From: Flavobacteriales bacterium
Lineage (GTDB): Bacteria; Bacteroidota; Bacteroidia; Flavobacteriales; Flavobacteriaceae
Assembly (NCBI GenBank): GCA_024643405.1
Contig: JAHENA010000004.1
Location: forward strand, 1-64,000
Direction: 5' to 3'
DNA length: 64,000 nt
The position numbers and the translations under genes were made by a program. Under the pieces are notes generated by a model that was given only the letters and a program-made list of their open reading frames with translations, was not told the origin of the DNA and did no database searches. This document shows, in pieces, positions 35,625 through 44,828 of the stretch. The number at the start of each line of letters is the position of its first letter. Within the stretch, counting starts at the first letter, position 1.

Positions 35625-37496
35625 TTATTTATACACCTCCTGTTTTTCTTGTTTTTGTTCTTGTTGTCCTTGAAATTTTGTGATAGCATTAGCCCTAATA
35701 TCAGCTAATTTATTGGTCGTTTTTTCTATATGATAATGTCTTAATTGATGCTCATTTTGTCTTCCAGAACTAAAACTTGAAACACGTTTTAAATAGCCAA
35801 TGACGCGTGTTGCATGATCAACATTGGTTGAACCACATGAAGTGCATATATAATTAGTTCTCTTGTCAATGGCATTGCAATCATTGCAAATAGTAATTTT
35901 AATGTTGAAACAGAAATAATTGCATCCAGCCATAGCTGTTGCATGAATAAGCTTAATGAATCCATCTTTATTAGGAGCTTCTTCCAGATTTAAATGCAAT
36001 GCCGAACCTCCATCAAGATATTTTATTATTTCCTTACCGTGTAATATAATTTTATCTAATGTATTTGTCTGTTGATCTTCTACCTTATAGAAATAAGAAT
36101 TATAACAATCTCTTGGCACAAATAAACCATCCTGTTTATCCCATTTGGCATTTTTTATTCCTAAATTTTCTGCAGGAACAAATTCTGTATTGAACATATA
36201 GCCATATTGCTTTTTAGCCAATTTGTTTTCATCATAAATAACCTTTAAATGCTTATTTACAAAATCTTTATATTCCTTATTATTACCAACGTTGATTCCC
36301 TTGCTTTCCGCAGCTTCAACCATACCATTAATTCCAATAGTCAAGAATTGTTTATCAAGCGTAATAAAGCCAGCCTTATAAACAGGCAGTAGGCCAGCCT
36401 TTTCATATTCTTCTATCAGTTTTCTATAGGCTACTTGATACTTATGTATTTTTTGCACCTCTTCTTTTATATTGGCTCCTTGTTGTACCAATCGGTTCAT
36501 ATTTAAAGTTATGACATTTATAGAGCCAGTGGCTACACCGCCAGCGCCTAATGAATAACTAAAAGTATTGTCGCTTATTTCACTGCGTAACCTGCAACAT
36601 GAAGCTAAACTATCTGCGCTTTCCGATTGATAAATAAAAAAGGAATTACCTTCGCTTAATTCTTGAGCGCACATATCAGTAAATTCGGTGTCCACTGGTT
36701 TTCCATCATTTATCAACATAGCTGCAGTAACTACCGGGAAGGTCAGGATGGCTTTATTTCGTTCTCCGTTAAACCATTTCATAAAATAAGCCTGAAGCTT
36801 TTTAACGCTTTCCCATTTAGGTTTAGTCATGTCAGGAAAGACAAAATCAGCAAACATGCTATTAAAATACGACTCATCATAAATTGAAATATTCCAGAAA
36901 ACGGATTGATAGCCTCTTGCGGCTGCAGGTTGATTAACCGCGTATACAACATGCTGCAAATGATTGGCTATAAGATTTTCATTAGACTCTATATAGTTTT
37001 CACCATAATCCTTTGACGCAAAATGATCAAAATACATCAAAAATTCAACCGTAGCCAAAGCACCAGCAAATTGAGAGCTCACAGCAAAAACTAAATTTAC
37101 AAATTCCCCACAAAAACTTTCCAAATGTTTGGGGGCTCTGCTTTCTCCGCCCACTTTAGTGAGTCCATCAAATAAAAATGGATACATACTTATTGAAACA
37201 CAATAGGGTTTCAAAGAGGTTTCATCATGAATATAAATTTCATGTGATTCAATTTGCCTTATATATTCATTAGCTGTATCATCTCCAAATAGTGAAGCAA
37301 TTTTACGTTTTACCAAAGCTCTATTTACCTGTATATTGATATCCTTATTTAGCTCAGCTTCCATGGTTGCAATGTTTTTTGAAGTGACATTGGCATTGGC
37401 ATCCACTTTAGAACCATCAGCAGCGTTTGAAGAATTGATATAATGGTCAATAAAATCTATTTTTTGATTTACTTGGGTGCTGGTAAGTCGTATCAT
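35625..37496 (-). CDS. nrdD: Anaerobic (class III) ribonucleoside-triphosphate reductase
   Basis: 623 residues, no N-terminal ATP-cone, so shorter than E. coli NrdD (712). The glycyl radical site is 'RVIGY' with Gly567; the canonical RVCGY cysteine is replaced by Ile. A zinc ribbon precedes it: C537, C540, C551, C554 ('CNDCNAIDKRTNYICTSCGS'). 'ASCCRLRSEI' carries the barrel cysteine. It reduces NTPs to dNTPs without oxygen after activation by NrdG, 5 bases upstream. Without the ATP-cone, dATP inhibition should be absent or differ. Confidence 0.93.
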   Translation of the reverse strand: MIRLTSTQVNQKIDFIDHYINSSNAADGSKVDANANVTSKNIATMEAELNKDINIQVNRALVKRKIASLFGDDTANEYIRQIESHEIYIHDETSLKPYCVSISMYPFLFDGLTKVGGESRAPKHLESFCGEFVNLVFAVSSQFAGALATVEFLMYFDHFASKDYGENYIESNENLIANHLQHVVYAVNQPAAARGYQSVFWNISIYDESYFNSMFADFVFPDMTKPKWESVKKLQAYFMKWFNGERNKAILTFPVVTAAMLINDGKPVDTEFTDMCAQELSEGNSFFIYQSESADSLASCCRLRSEISDNTFSYSLGAGGVATGSINVITLNMNRLVQQGANIKEEVQKIHKYQVAYRKLIEEYEKAGLLPVYKAGFITLDKQFLTIGINGMVEAAESKGINVGNNKEYKDFVNKHLKVIYDENKLAKKQYGYMFNTEFVPAENLGIKNAKWDKQDGLFVPRDCYNSYFYKVEDQQTNTLDKIILHGKEIIKYLDGGSALHLNLEEAPNKDGFIKLIHATAMAGCNYFCFNIKITICNDCNAIDKRTNYICTSCGSTNVDHATRVIGYLKRVSSFSSGRQNEHQLRHYHIEKTTNKLADIRANAITKFQGQQEQKQEKQEVYK

Positions 37497-37501
37497 ACAA
37501 T

Positions 37502-37951
37502 TTAATTTTTAATGAATAAGTTATTTTTAATAGTATTTGATTTAATCTCAATAAATTTTTGATTAGTTCTTTCGCTATTTAATCCTCCTAAATCAGAATC
37601 CCATTTACCTGTTTTAATCCAGTTGAGTTCATTAAGAATCGCTTGAGAAACCATTTCTTGCCCTGTATATAGACAGGTTTTATAACACCTGTTTCTAGCT
37701 AATTTTAACATGTCAACCAATTGCTCTTCATGCCATTCTCCACCCATGAATAGAACACATGTTGCTAAGTTTTCATATTGTTGCAATAATTCTAAAAATC
37801 TTTCATTAGTAAGTGCATCACCATTGAATTCTTTCCATAAATATGGGGAATGGCATCCATCACATTTTAAAGGACATCCACAAATGGAAAAACACAAACT
37901 AATTTCTCCGGGTACTTCTTGAAATACGACTTGAAAATCGTAATAATTCAT
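37502..37951 (-). CDS. nrdG: Anaerobic ribonucleotide reductase activating radical-SAM protein
   Basis: 149 residues. The radical-SAM cluster motif is CX3CX2C (C26, C30, C33 in 'CGCPLKCDGCHSP'), followed by the SAM-binding 'GGEW' motif. It makes the glycyl radical on NrdD using a [4Fe-4S] cluster and S-adenosylmethionine. It precedes nrdD by 5 bases, the reverse of the E. coli order. No FNR-like palindrome is evident in its own upstream region. Confidence 0.93.
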   Translation of the reverse strand: MNYYDFQVVFQEVPGEISLCFSICGCPLKCDGCHSPYLWKEFNGDALTNERFLELLQQYENLATCVLFMGGEWHEEQLVDMLKLARNRCYKTCLYTGQEMVSQAILNELNWIKTGKWDSDLGGLNSERTNQKFIEIKSNTIKNNLFIKN

Positions 37952-38337
37952 TCTTCAATAAAATTTAAAGGATTATAAGGTCTTTTAATAGTTAATAAAA
38001 ATAAAGACTATTTACTTTCATTTAAACTAAGGCTAAATGAGTTATTAAAAAGGTTATTAACAATATGAGATTTTTGTATTAAAACGGCAAAAAAGACCTA
38101 CCTAACAAGTAATCTCACTTATATCCCGTTTCCAAATAATTATTAATAATCTGCAAATAAATACTCGGAAAGATATTATGGATACAAATTATTAAAAGAT
38201 ACTAAAGAACCTCCCTTTTTATTTAATTATTCACAATTAGAATTGACTATACTACAAAAATTGATAAAACTTTATTCATCTCACAGTGATTCATTGAAGC
38301 TTCATTACTTTTACAGTTCATTACATTTATAAGTACT
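37952..38337. other. Divergent nrdG-ppc intergenic region
   Basis: 386 AT-rich bases with no gene or strong hairpin that I can see. A near-consensus -7 element (TACTTTTA) lies about 33 bases before the ppc ATG. No recognised operator on either side. Confidence 0.4.
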
Positions 38338-40926
38338 ATGTCTGTAGAACCTAAATTATCCCGTTTTAAGCAAAACGTTTTGTCAAAATATCAAATTTAC
38401 AATAGTATATTTATGACATTACCCTTTGACTCCATTACAAAAACTGGTGTTTTGCTTCCATTATTTCACGAAACTTGCAAAAAAGGTTTCGCTAATGGCG
38501 ACGACCCCACAACCATAGTTGATCTTTTTTTTAAAAAATACCAAGCCCGACGTGACAAACAAAGTCAAATAAATTTATTATTTAGATTTATTCAATATAT
38601 AGAACGACAAGTGGTTTTATTTGATGCCGTTGAAGATGCAGCCTTTCCTATTGTTAACAATATGGAAGGTATAGGTACTTTAAGAAACCTTAAGGAATCT
38701 GCTATTTCCAATAACAGTATAGAAGAATTAAAAAACTATCTTGAAGCGTTTAAGGTTCGTATTGTTTTAACAGCACATCCTACTCAATTTTATCCAGGGT
38801 CTGTTTTAGGCATTATTACAGATTTAACTCAAGCTATAAAAGACAACAACCTTTCTAATATTCATAATTTATTTGGCCAATTAGGAAAAACTCCATTTTT
38901 CAAACATGAAAAACCAACGCCTTATGATGAAGCCATTAGTCTTATTTGGTATTTAGAAAATGTTTTTTACAAATCATTTGGAGAGATATATAACTATATT
39001 CAACAAAATATTTATGATGATAGCCGAAAACATAATGAGATTATAAATATTGGCTTTTGGCCTGGTGGAGATAGAGATGGTAACCCTTTTGTAAAACCTG
39101 ATACCACTTTAAGAGTAGCTGATAAACTAAAACAATCTATTCTCAAAAAATACTATGCAGATTTAAAAGATTTAAGACGTAAACTTACATTTAGAGGAGT
39201 GGAAGAGCGCGTAGTTCGCCTTGAAACCATTATGTATAATTACAGTTTGGACTTGAATTTTGAAGGAAAAATTACTGTAAAAGAATTTCTTAAAGAATTA
39301 CTAGACATCAGGGATCACCTTGTTCAAGAGTTTCAATCATTATATGTTAATGATATAAATTGTTTAATAAACAGGGTACATTTATTTAAATACAATTTTG
39401 CGACTTTAGATATAAGACAAGATAGCAGAATACATCATTCGGTTTTTACAACCGTAATTGATTATTTAATTAATAAAGGAAGTGCTTCTTTTCCAAAAAA
39501 TTATCACAATTTATCAGAAAAAGAACAAATAAATATTTTGTCTGAAGCTTCTTTTGAAACTATTGATGTAAATGCTTTTCAAGATGAAATGGTTTATAAT
39601 ACCATAAAAACTATTGAAGCGATTAAAGTTATACAAGAATCAAATGGTGAAGGTGGTGCTAATAGATATATCATTAGTAACAACCAAACGGCTTTAAATA
39701 TGATGCAGCTTTTTGCTATGCTAAAAATAATTGCATTTAAAGACCAATTAACTGTCGATACGGTGCCACTATTCGAAACGATAACAGATTTAGAAAATGC
39801 GCCGGGTGTTATGGAGGAGTTATATACAAATCCAGCATATATGGCCCATTTAAAAACTCGTGGTAATAAACAAACTATTATGCTTGGTTTTTCAGATGGC
39901 ACAAAAGATGGCGGTTATTTAATGGCGAACTGGGGTATTTATAGGGCTAAAGAATTGCTTACTGAAATGTCTAGAAAATACGGTATTACTGCCATCTTTT
40001 TTGATGGTCGTGGTGGCCCACCAGCTAGAGGAGGTGGAAAAACACATCAATTTTATGCATCATTAGGACCCACTATTGAAGATAAAGAAGTACAATTGAC
40101 CATTCAAGGACAAACCATTAGCTCCAACTTTGGAACCTTAGATTCTTCACAATATAATTTGGAACAACTAATAAGTTCTGGTATGTTTAACAGAATGGGG
40201 AAGGATAAACTTGCTATGTCTGATGAAGACCGAATTGTAATGAACGATTTAGCAAATACCAGTTATCAATCTTATAAAGATTTTAAAAATCACCCCATGT
40301 TCATTCCCTATTTAGAGAGAATGAGCACTTTAAAATATTATGCTAAAACCAATATTGGTAGCAGACCATCAAAACGTTCTAATTCAGATACCTTAATATT
40401 TTCTGACTTAAGAGCTATTCCTTTTGTTGGTTCTTGGAGCCAATTAAAACAAAATGTTCCCGGATTTTTTGGCGTAGGTACCGCTTTAAAAGCCTATGAG
40501 GATAAAGGGGAGTTCTACAAGGTGGAATCTCTCTATAAAAATTCTAAATTCTTTAAAACATTATTAGAAAATAGTATGATGGCGTTATCGAAATCATTTT
40601 TTGATTTAACAAAATACATGTCTAAAGACGAAGAGTTCGGTGACTTTTGGAATATTATATACAACGAATACGTTACAACCAAAACGCTTCTGCTAAAACT
40701 TACCGGTTATAAGGAATTAATGGAAAATGAACCTTCTGGAAAAGCCTCCATTGAAGTTAGAGAAGCCATTGTTTTACCATTATTAACCATTCAACAGTAC
40801 GCTCTTAAAAAAATTCAAGAGTTAGAAAAAGAAGATGTAAAAGATGAAGAACAGATTAAAATATTTGAAAAAATTGTGACACGTTCATTATTTGGAAACA
40901 TTAATGCGAGTAGAAATTCTGCTTAA
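38338..40926 (+). CDS. ppc: Phosphoenolpyruvate carboxylase
   Basis: 862 residues, normal length. Catalytic motifs are intact: 'LTAHPTQFYPGSVLG' (catalytic His), 'GFWPGGDRDGNPFV', and the mobile loop 'FFDGRGGPPARGGGKTH'. It condenses PEP with bicarbonate to give oxaloacetate, refilling the TCA cycle and supplying aspartate and 2-oxoglutarate for nitrogen assimilation. The C-terminus ends 'GNINASRNSA' rather than the usual QNTG, the tetrapeptide that contributes to the active site; this is a recurring feature of some Bacteroidota enzymes but deserves checking. Adjacent to the ammonium gene array. Confidence 0.93.
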   Translation: MSVEPKLSRFKQNVLSKYQIYNSIFMTLPFDSITKTGVLLPLFHETCKKGFANGDDPTTIVDLFFKKYQARRDKQSQINLLFRFIQYIERQVVLFDAVEDAAFPIVNNMEGIGTLRNLKESAISNNSIEELKNYLEAFKVRIVLTAHPTQFYPGSVLGIITDLTQAIKDNNLSNIHNLFGQLGKTPFFKHEKPTPYDEAISLIWYLENVFYKSFGEIYNYIQQNIYDDSRKHNEIINIGFWPGGDRDGNPFVKPDTTLRVADKLKQSILKKYYADLKDLRRKLTFRGVEERVVRLETIMYNYSLDLNFEGKITVKEFLKELLDIRDHLVQEFQSLYVNDINCLINRVHLFKYNFATLDIRQDSRIHHSVFTTVIDYLINKGSASFPKNYHNLSEKEQINILSEASFETIDVNAFQDEMVYNTIKTIEAIKVIQESNGEGGANRYIISNNQTALNMMQLFAMLKIIAFKDQLTVDTVPLFETITDLENAPGVMEELYTNPAYMAHLKTRGNKQTIMLGFSDGTKDGGYLMANWGIYRAKELLTEMSRKYGITAIFFDGRGGPPARGGGKTHQFYASLGPTIEDKEVQLTIQGQTISSNFGTLDSSQYNLEQLISSGMFNRMGKDKLAMSDEDRIVMNDLANTSYQSYKDFKNHPMFIPYLERMSTLKYYAKTNIGSRPSKRSNSDTLIFSDLRAIPFVGSWSQLKQNVPGFFGVGTALKAYEDKGEFYKVESLYKNSKFFKTLLENSMMALSKSFFDLTKYMSKDEEFGDFWNIIYNEYVTTKTLLLKLTGYKELMENEPSGKASIEVREAIVLPLLTIQQYALKKIQELEKEDVKDEEQIKIFEKIVTRSLFGNINASRNSA

Positions 40927-40942
40927 ATAGCTTAGTGAAAGA

Positions 40943-41281
40943 TTATTTTAAAGTTTTTCCTCCTTTTTCGCCCGTGCGTATTCTATAAGATTCTTGGATA
41001 TCGGAAACAAAAATTTTCCCATCTCCTACTTCCCCTGTCCTGGCAGAAGTCATTATTGCCGATATGGTTGCATCCGCAAAATCGTCATTAACGACAATGG
41101 ATAGATATCTTCTTTGTATATCACTCGTGCTGTATGAAATGCCTCTATAAACGTGACCTTCTTTTTCATTGCCAATGCCTGTAACATCCCAATATGAAAA
41201 AAAGTTTACTCCTACACTGTGCAAAGCATTTTTTACTGCAATAAATTTAGATTTCCTAACAATTGCTTCAATCTTTTTCAT
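40943..41281 (-). CDS. glnK: PII nitrogen regulatory protein (copy 1)
   Basis: 112 residues, complete PII fold. The T-loop reads 'NEKEGHVYRGISYSTSDIQRR' with Tyr50 at the uridylylation position of E. coli PII. ATP-binding motifs 'TGEVGDGKIFV' and 'RIRTGEKGG' are intact. PII trimers sense ATP/ADP and 2-oxoglutarate and plug Amt channels. This copy stands after the amt1 terminator as the last gene of the array and so is likely expressed by itself. A degenerate TA-GCCC-TA site lies about 60 bases upstream. Confidence 0.93.
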   Translation of the reverse strand: MKKIEAIVRKSKFIAVKNALHSVGVNFFSYWDVTGIGNEKEGHVYRGISYSTSDIQRRYLSIVVNDDFADATISAIMTSARTGEVGDGKIFVSDIQESYRIRTGEKGGKTLK

Positions 41282-41370
41282 GCTTTTTTGGTATTAATCT
41301 ACATTCAAAAATAATCAAATTTTAGTAATTTTTTAAGTAGCCCTAACTCTTACCTAATATATTGTGTTGT

Positions 41371-41410
41371 AAAAAAAAGGATGGTTCAATAAATTGAACC
41401 ATCCTTTTTT
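41371..41410 (-). terminator. Terminator after amt copy 1
   Basis: Stem AAAAAAGGATGGTTCAAT / ATTGAACCATCCTTTTTT with a very short loop, 24 bases beyond the Amt stop codon. Confidence 0.9.
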
Positions 41411-41433
41411 AATACTATTTTAATTAAATGATA

Positions 41434-42663
41434 TTAATGCTCATTTAATCTAAAATCTGGATATGCATCCATACCATGTTCATGACCATCTAATCCTTCC
41501 AATTCCTCTATCTCTGAAACTCTGATTCCCACAGTTTTCTTCAATGCAAAAAGGATAATAAAGCTTGTAGCTATACAAAAGACTCCATAAGATGCAACTC
41601 CAATTAATTGACTTATAAATTGATCCATTCCAGCCAGAGCGCCAAAAATTCCAACTGCTAATGTACCCCAAACTCCACAAATCAAATGAACAGCAATAGC
41701 CCCTACAGGATCATCTAATCTTATTTTATCAACAAAAGCAACTGCAAAAACAATAATAGCTCCGGCAATTGATCCTATTAATATAGCATCTGTTGGACTC
41801 ATTTGATCGGCACCAGCAGTAATTCCTACTAATCCGCCTAAAATTCCATTTAAAAACATAGTAAGGTCTAAATTTTTATACATGGCTCCTGAAACTAACA
41901 TGGCCACAACGCCTCCTGCTGCGGCTGCTAAACAAGTGGTAACTAATGTTAATGACGTTAACCCTGGGTCAGCTGAAAGCACTGAACCTCCATTAAAACC
42001 AAACCAACCTAACCATAAGATAAGCACACCTGCGGTTGCTAATGGAAGGTTATGTCCAGGAATAGCCTGCGCTTTTCCGTCTTTAAACTTACCTATTCTA
42101 GCTCCAAGTAACCAAACGGCCACCAATGCAGCCCATCCGCCAACTGAGTGTACCAAAGTAGAACCTGCAAAATCATAAAAAGGAGTTTCTAAAGTTTGTA
42201 AAAATCCACCACCCCATTTCCAAGAACCTGCAATTGGATATACCAACCCAACATATAGTACAGTAAAAATCATAAATGGCACAATTTTTACACGTTCCGC
42301 AACAGCACCTGATACAATGGTTGCAGCTGTTGCAGCAAACATACCTTGAAATAAGAAATCTGTCCAATAGGTATAACCTTCATTATACGCTAAATCTAAA
42401 GCTCCATCCACTACAGGAGACGATAATCCAAACCCAGCAAATCCTAAAAATCCATTAAATTCCCCTGGATACATAAGGTTAAAGCCAACCAAGCAGTATA
42501 ATAACAACCCTATCGTGATAATAAACACATTTTTAAATAAGATGTTGATTGTATTCTTTTGTCTCGTCAATCCAATTTCTAGGAATGAGAATCCCAAGTG
42601 CATAAAGAAAACGAGTGCTGTACAGATCATCATCCATACATTATTTATTGTAAGTAATTCCAT
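41434..42663 (-). CDS. amt: Ammonium transporter Amt (copy 1)
   Basis: 409 residues with 11 predicted membrane segments. The Amt signatures are present: 'DFAGSTLVHSVGGWAALV' with the first pore histidine and 'DDPVGAIAVHLICGVWGTLAVG' with the second. The cytoplasmic tail ends 'EHGMDAYPDFRLNEH', almost identical to copy 2. It conducts ammonium under PII control. Start lies 24 bases after PII copy 2, so the pair forms one glnK-amt unit. The N-terminal half is more diverged from copy 2 than the tail. Confidence 0.93.
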   Translation of the reverse strand: MELLTINNVWMMICTALVFFMHLGFSFLEIGLTRQKNTINILFKNVFIITIGLLLYCLVGFNLMYPGEFNGFLGFAGFGLSSPVVDGALDLAYNEGYTYWTDFLFQGMFAATAATIVSGAVAERVKIVPFMIFTVLYVGLVYPIAGSWKWGGGFLQTLETPFYDFAGSTLVHSVGGWAALVAVWLLGARIGKFKDGKAQAIPGHNLPLATAGVLILWLGWFGFNGGSVLSADPGLTSLTLVTTCLAAAAGGVVAMLVSGAMYKNLDLTMFLNGILGGLVGITAGADQMSPTDAILIGSIAGAIIVFAVAFVDKIRLDDPVGAIAVHLICGVWGTLAVGIFGALAGMDQFISQLIGVASYGVFCIATSFIILFALKKTVGIRVSEIEELEGLDGHEHGMDAYPDFRLNEH

Positions 42664-42687
42664 AATTATATTATTATTTGTTGACGT

Positions 42688-43026
42688 TTATTTTAAGGTG
42701 TCTCCACCATTTTCTCCTGTTCTAATTCTATAGCTTTCTTCAATCTCAGAGATAAATATTTTACCATCTCCTACTTCCCCTGTGCCTGCTGATTTCAGTA
42801 TGGCATTAATTGTTGCTTCTGCAAAATCATCATTGACTACAATGGACAAATACCTTCTTTGAATATCACTTGTACTATAGGATACCCCTCTGTAAACATG
42901 TCCTTCCTTTTCATTACCTAATCCGGTAACATCCCAGTAAGAGAAAAAGTTCACACCAACAGCGTGAAGCGCTTCTTTCACCTCGCTATACTTGGATTTT
43001 CTAATAATTGCTTCTACTTTTTTCAT
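42688..43026 (-). CDS. glnK: PII nitrogen regulatory protein (copy 2)
   Basis: 112 residues, paired with amt copy 1 downstream. T-loop 'YRGVSYSTSDIQRR' keeps Tyr50; nucleotide motifs 'TGEVGDGKIFI' and 'RIRTGENGG' are intact. It differs from the other copies mainly in the N-terminal helix ('SEVKEALHAV') and at scattered sites. A TA-GGGG-TA palindrome sits 62-77 bases upstream of its start, matching that of the porin unit. Confidence 0.93.
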   Translation of the reverse strand: MKKVEAIIRKSKYSEVKEALHAVGVNFFSYWDVTGLGNEKEGHVYRGVSYSTSDIQRRYLSIVVNDDFAEATINAILKSAGTGEVGDGKIFISEIEESYRIRTGENGGDTLK

Positions 43027-43087
43027 TTTATATGAATTTTAAAATTTAAAAACCCAAAAATAAAAATAAATTTAAGAAGGGGGTAAA

Positions 43088-43103
43088 ATATTAGGGGTAA
43101 TAT
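43088..43103. promoter_or_regulatory. Palindrome ATATTA-GGGG-TAATAT upstream of glnK-amt
   Basis: Exact six-base arms around GGGG, centred about 69 bases before the glnK copy 2 ATG. A sequence with the same plan (arms ending TA and beginning TA around CCCC) lies about 80 bases before the Bbp2 porin gene. Confidence 0.5.
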
Positions 43104-43123
43104 GTAAATATTTTAATATAAAA

Positions 43124-43158
43124 TAAAAGAACCCCTAATATTTTAAGGATTCTTTTAA
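43124..43158 (-). terminator. Terminator after amt copy 2
   Basis: Imperfect stem TAAAAGAAcCCCT / AAGGaTTCTTTTA with a nine-base AT loop and a T-rich tail on the minus strand, 33 bases after the Amt stop. It separates the two glnK-amt units. Confidence 0.6.
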
Positions 43159-43190
43159 AAAAAGTGTATATTTTATAAAATATGATATAG

Positions 43191-44432
43191 TTAATGTTCG
43201 TTGAGTCTGAAATCCGGATAAGCTTCCATGCCATGCTCGTGTATATCTAACCCTTCAACTTCTTCCTTTTCAGAAACTCTTAGACCAATTGTTTTCTTAA
43301 GAATGAATAATAAAATGAATGATGTTGCAATAGACCATGCTCCAATTCCAAAGACACCAGCAGCTTGTGCTCCTAACTGGCTAAATCCACCCCCATAGAA
43401 TAAACCTCCATCAATTGCAAATAAGCCTACCAATAAGGTTCCCACTGCACCACAAACACCGTGCACTGAAACTGCACCTACTGGGTCATCAACTTTTAAT
43501 TTTTTATCTACAAACTCAATAGATAATACCACTAATATTCCACAAATAAGTCCTATGGCAATGGCACCAAAATTATCAATTGCAGCACAACCTGCTGTTA
43601 CACCAACTAACCCCGCAAGAGCACCGTTTAATGTCATAGATGCGTCTGGTTTACCATATTTAATCCAAGTTAAAAACATAGATGCAAGAGCACCTGCCGC
43701 TGCTGCTAAATTAGTTGTAATTACAATGTTTGCAACTGCACTAACATTATCACCAGAAATTGCTAATTGAGATCCTGCATTAAATCCGAACCATCCTAAC
43801 CATAGGATAAACACACCCAATGCACCAAATAAAATACTATGACCTGGAATGGCATTAGATTTACCATTTGTATATTTTCCAATTCTTGGGCCAACCATAG
43901 CAGCTGCTACTAATGCAGCCCATCCACCAACAGAGTGTACAACAGTTGATCCCGCAAAATCAATAAATCCTAAGTTAGTTAACCAACCCTCTCCTTGCCA
44001 AACCCAATGACCTGATATTGGATAGATAATTACTGTCATTAACAAAGAAAAAATTAAATACGTAGAAAATTTTGTTCTTTCTGCAATAGCACCTGATACT
44101 ATAGTTGCAGCAGTTGCGCAGAAAACTGTTTGAAAAAACAGATTGTGCATTTCTCCAGCGTCATTAAAAAATAATGAAGGTTGTCCTATAAAACTACTTA
44201 TGTCATCTCCATACATAATAGCATAACCAATTAACCAAAACCCTAATGATCCAATGCAAAGATCCATTAAGTTTTTCATTATAATATTGATTGTATTTTT
44301 AGATCTGGTAAAACCTGTTTCTACCAATGTAAAACCCGCTTGCATAAAGAATACTAATATGCCAGCTATTAATATCCACATGATATCTAAAACACCATTT
44401 ATGTCCGCTATTCCTTTTACTACTTCTTCCAT
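43191..44432 (-). CDS. amt: Ammonium transporter Amt (copy 2)
   Basis: 413 residues, 11 membrane segments. Pore histidines in 'DFAGSTVVHSVGGWAALVAA' and 'DDPVGAVSVHGVCGAVGTLLVG'. The N-terminus 'MEEVVKGIADINGVLDIMW' is longer than that of copy 1. The C-terminal regulatory tail 'EHGMEAYPDFRLNEH' differs from copy 1 by a single residue in 15. It sits 22 bases after PII copy 3 in a porin-glnK-amt unit. Sequence differences between the two channels may reflect different affinity. Confidence 0.93.
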   Translation of the reverse strand: MEEVVKGIADINGVLDIMWILIAGILVFFMQAGFTLVETGFTRSKNTINIIMKNLMDLCIGSLGFWLIGYAIMYGDDISSFIGQPSLFFNDAGEMHNLFFQTVFCATAATIVSGAIAERTKFSTYLIFSLLMTVIIYPISGHWVWQGEGWLTNLGFIDFAGSTVVHSVGGWAALVAAAMVGPRIGKYTNGKSNAIPGHSILFGALGVFILWLGWFGFNAGSQLAISGDNVSAVANIVITTNLAAAAGALASMFLTWIKYGKPDASMTLNGALAGLVGVTAGCAAIDNFGAIAIGLICGILVVLSIEFVDKKLKVDDPVGAVSVHGVCGAVGTLLVGLFAIDGGLFYGGGFSQLGAQAAGVFGIGAWSIATSFILLFILKKTIGLRVSEKEEVEGLDIHEHGMEAYPDFRLNEH

Positions 44433-44454
44433 AATAAATTATTTTTTATGATTA

Positions 44455-44793
44455 TTATTTTAAAGTGTCTCCACCTTTATCTCCTGTTCTTATTCTATAG
44501 CTTTCAATAATATCGGAAACAAATAGTTTCCCATCACCAACTTCACCAGTACCTGCCGCAGAAAGTATAGCATTTACGGTAACTTCTTCAAAATCATCAT
44601 TAACCACTATGGATAGATATCTACGTTGAATATCGCTAGTACTATAAGTAACACCTCTATATACATGGCCTTCCTTTTCATTTCCAATACCCGTTACATC
44701 CCAATAAGAGAAAAAGTTTACTCCAACAGCATGAAGGGCTTCTTTTACCGCGCGGTATTTTGATTTTCTAATAATTGCTTCAACTTTTTTCAT
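44455..44793 (-). CDS. glnK: PII nitrogen regulatory protein (copy 3)
   Basis: 112 residues. T-loop 'YRGVTYSTSDIQRR' with Tyr50; 'TGEVGDGKLFV' and 'RIRTGDKGG' nucleotide motifs intact. It lies between the Bbp2 porin (35 bases upstream) and amt copy 2 (22 bases downstream). The three PII copies differ little in the T-loop (RGIS, RGVS, RGVT), so heterotrimers are possible. Confidence 0.93.
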   Translation of the reverse strand: MKKVEAIIRKSKYRAVKEALHAVGVNFFSYWDVTGIGNEKEGHVYRGVTYSTSDIQRRYLSIVVNDDFEEVTVNAILSAAGTGEVGDGKLFVSDIIESYRIRTGDKGGDTLK

Positions 44794-44828
44794 AATATAG
44801 TATCTTGTTTTATTTGAATTTTCTTTTA

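Noticed and set aside
42173-42458. Overlapping ORFs within the amt genes on both strands
   Set aside because: Shadows of a strongly conserved transporter; compositions reflect the complementary frame.
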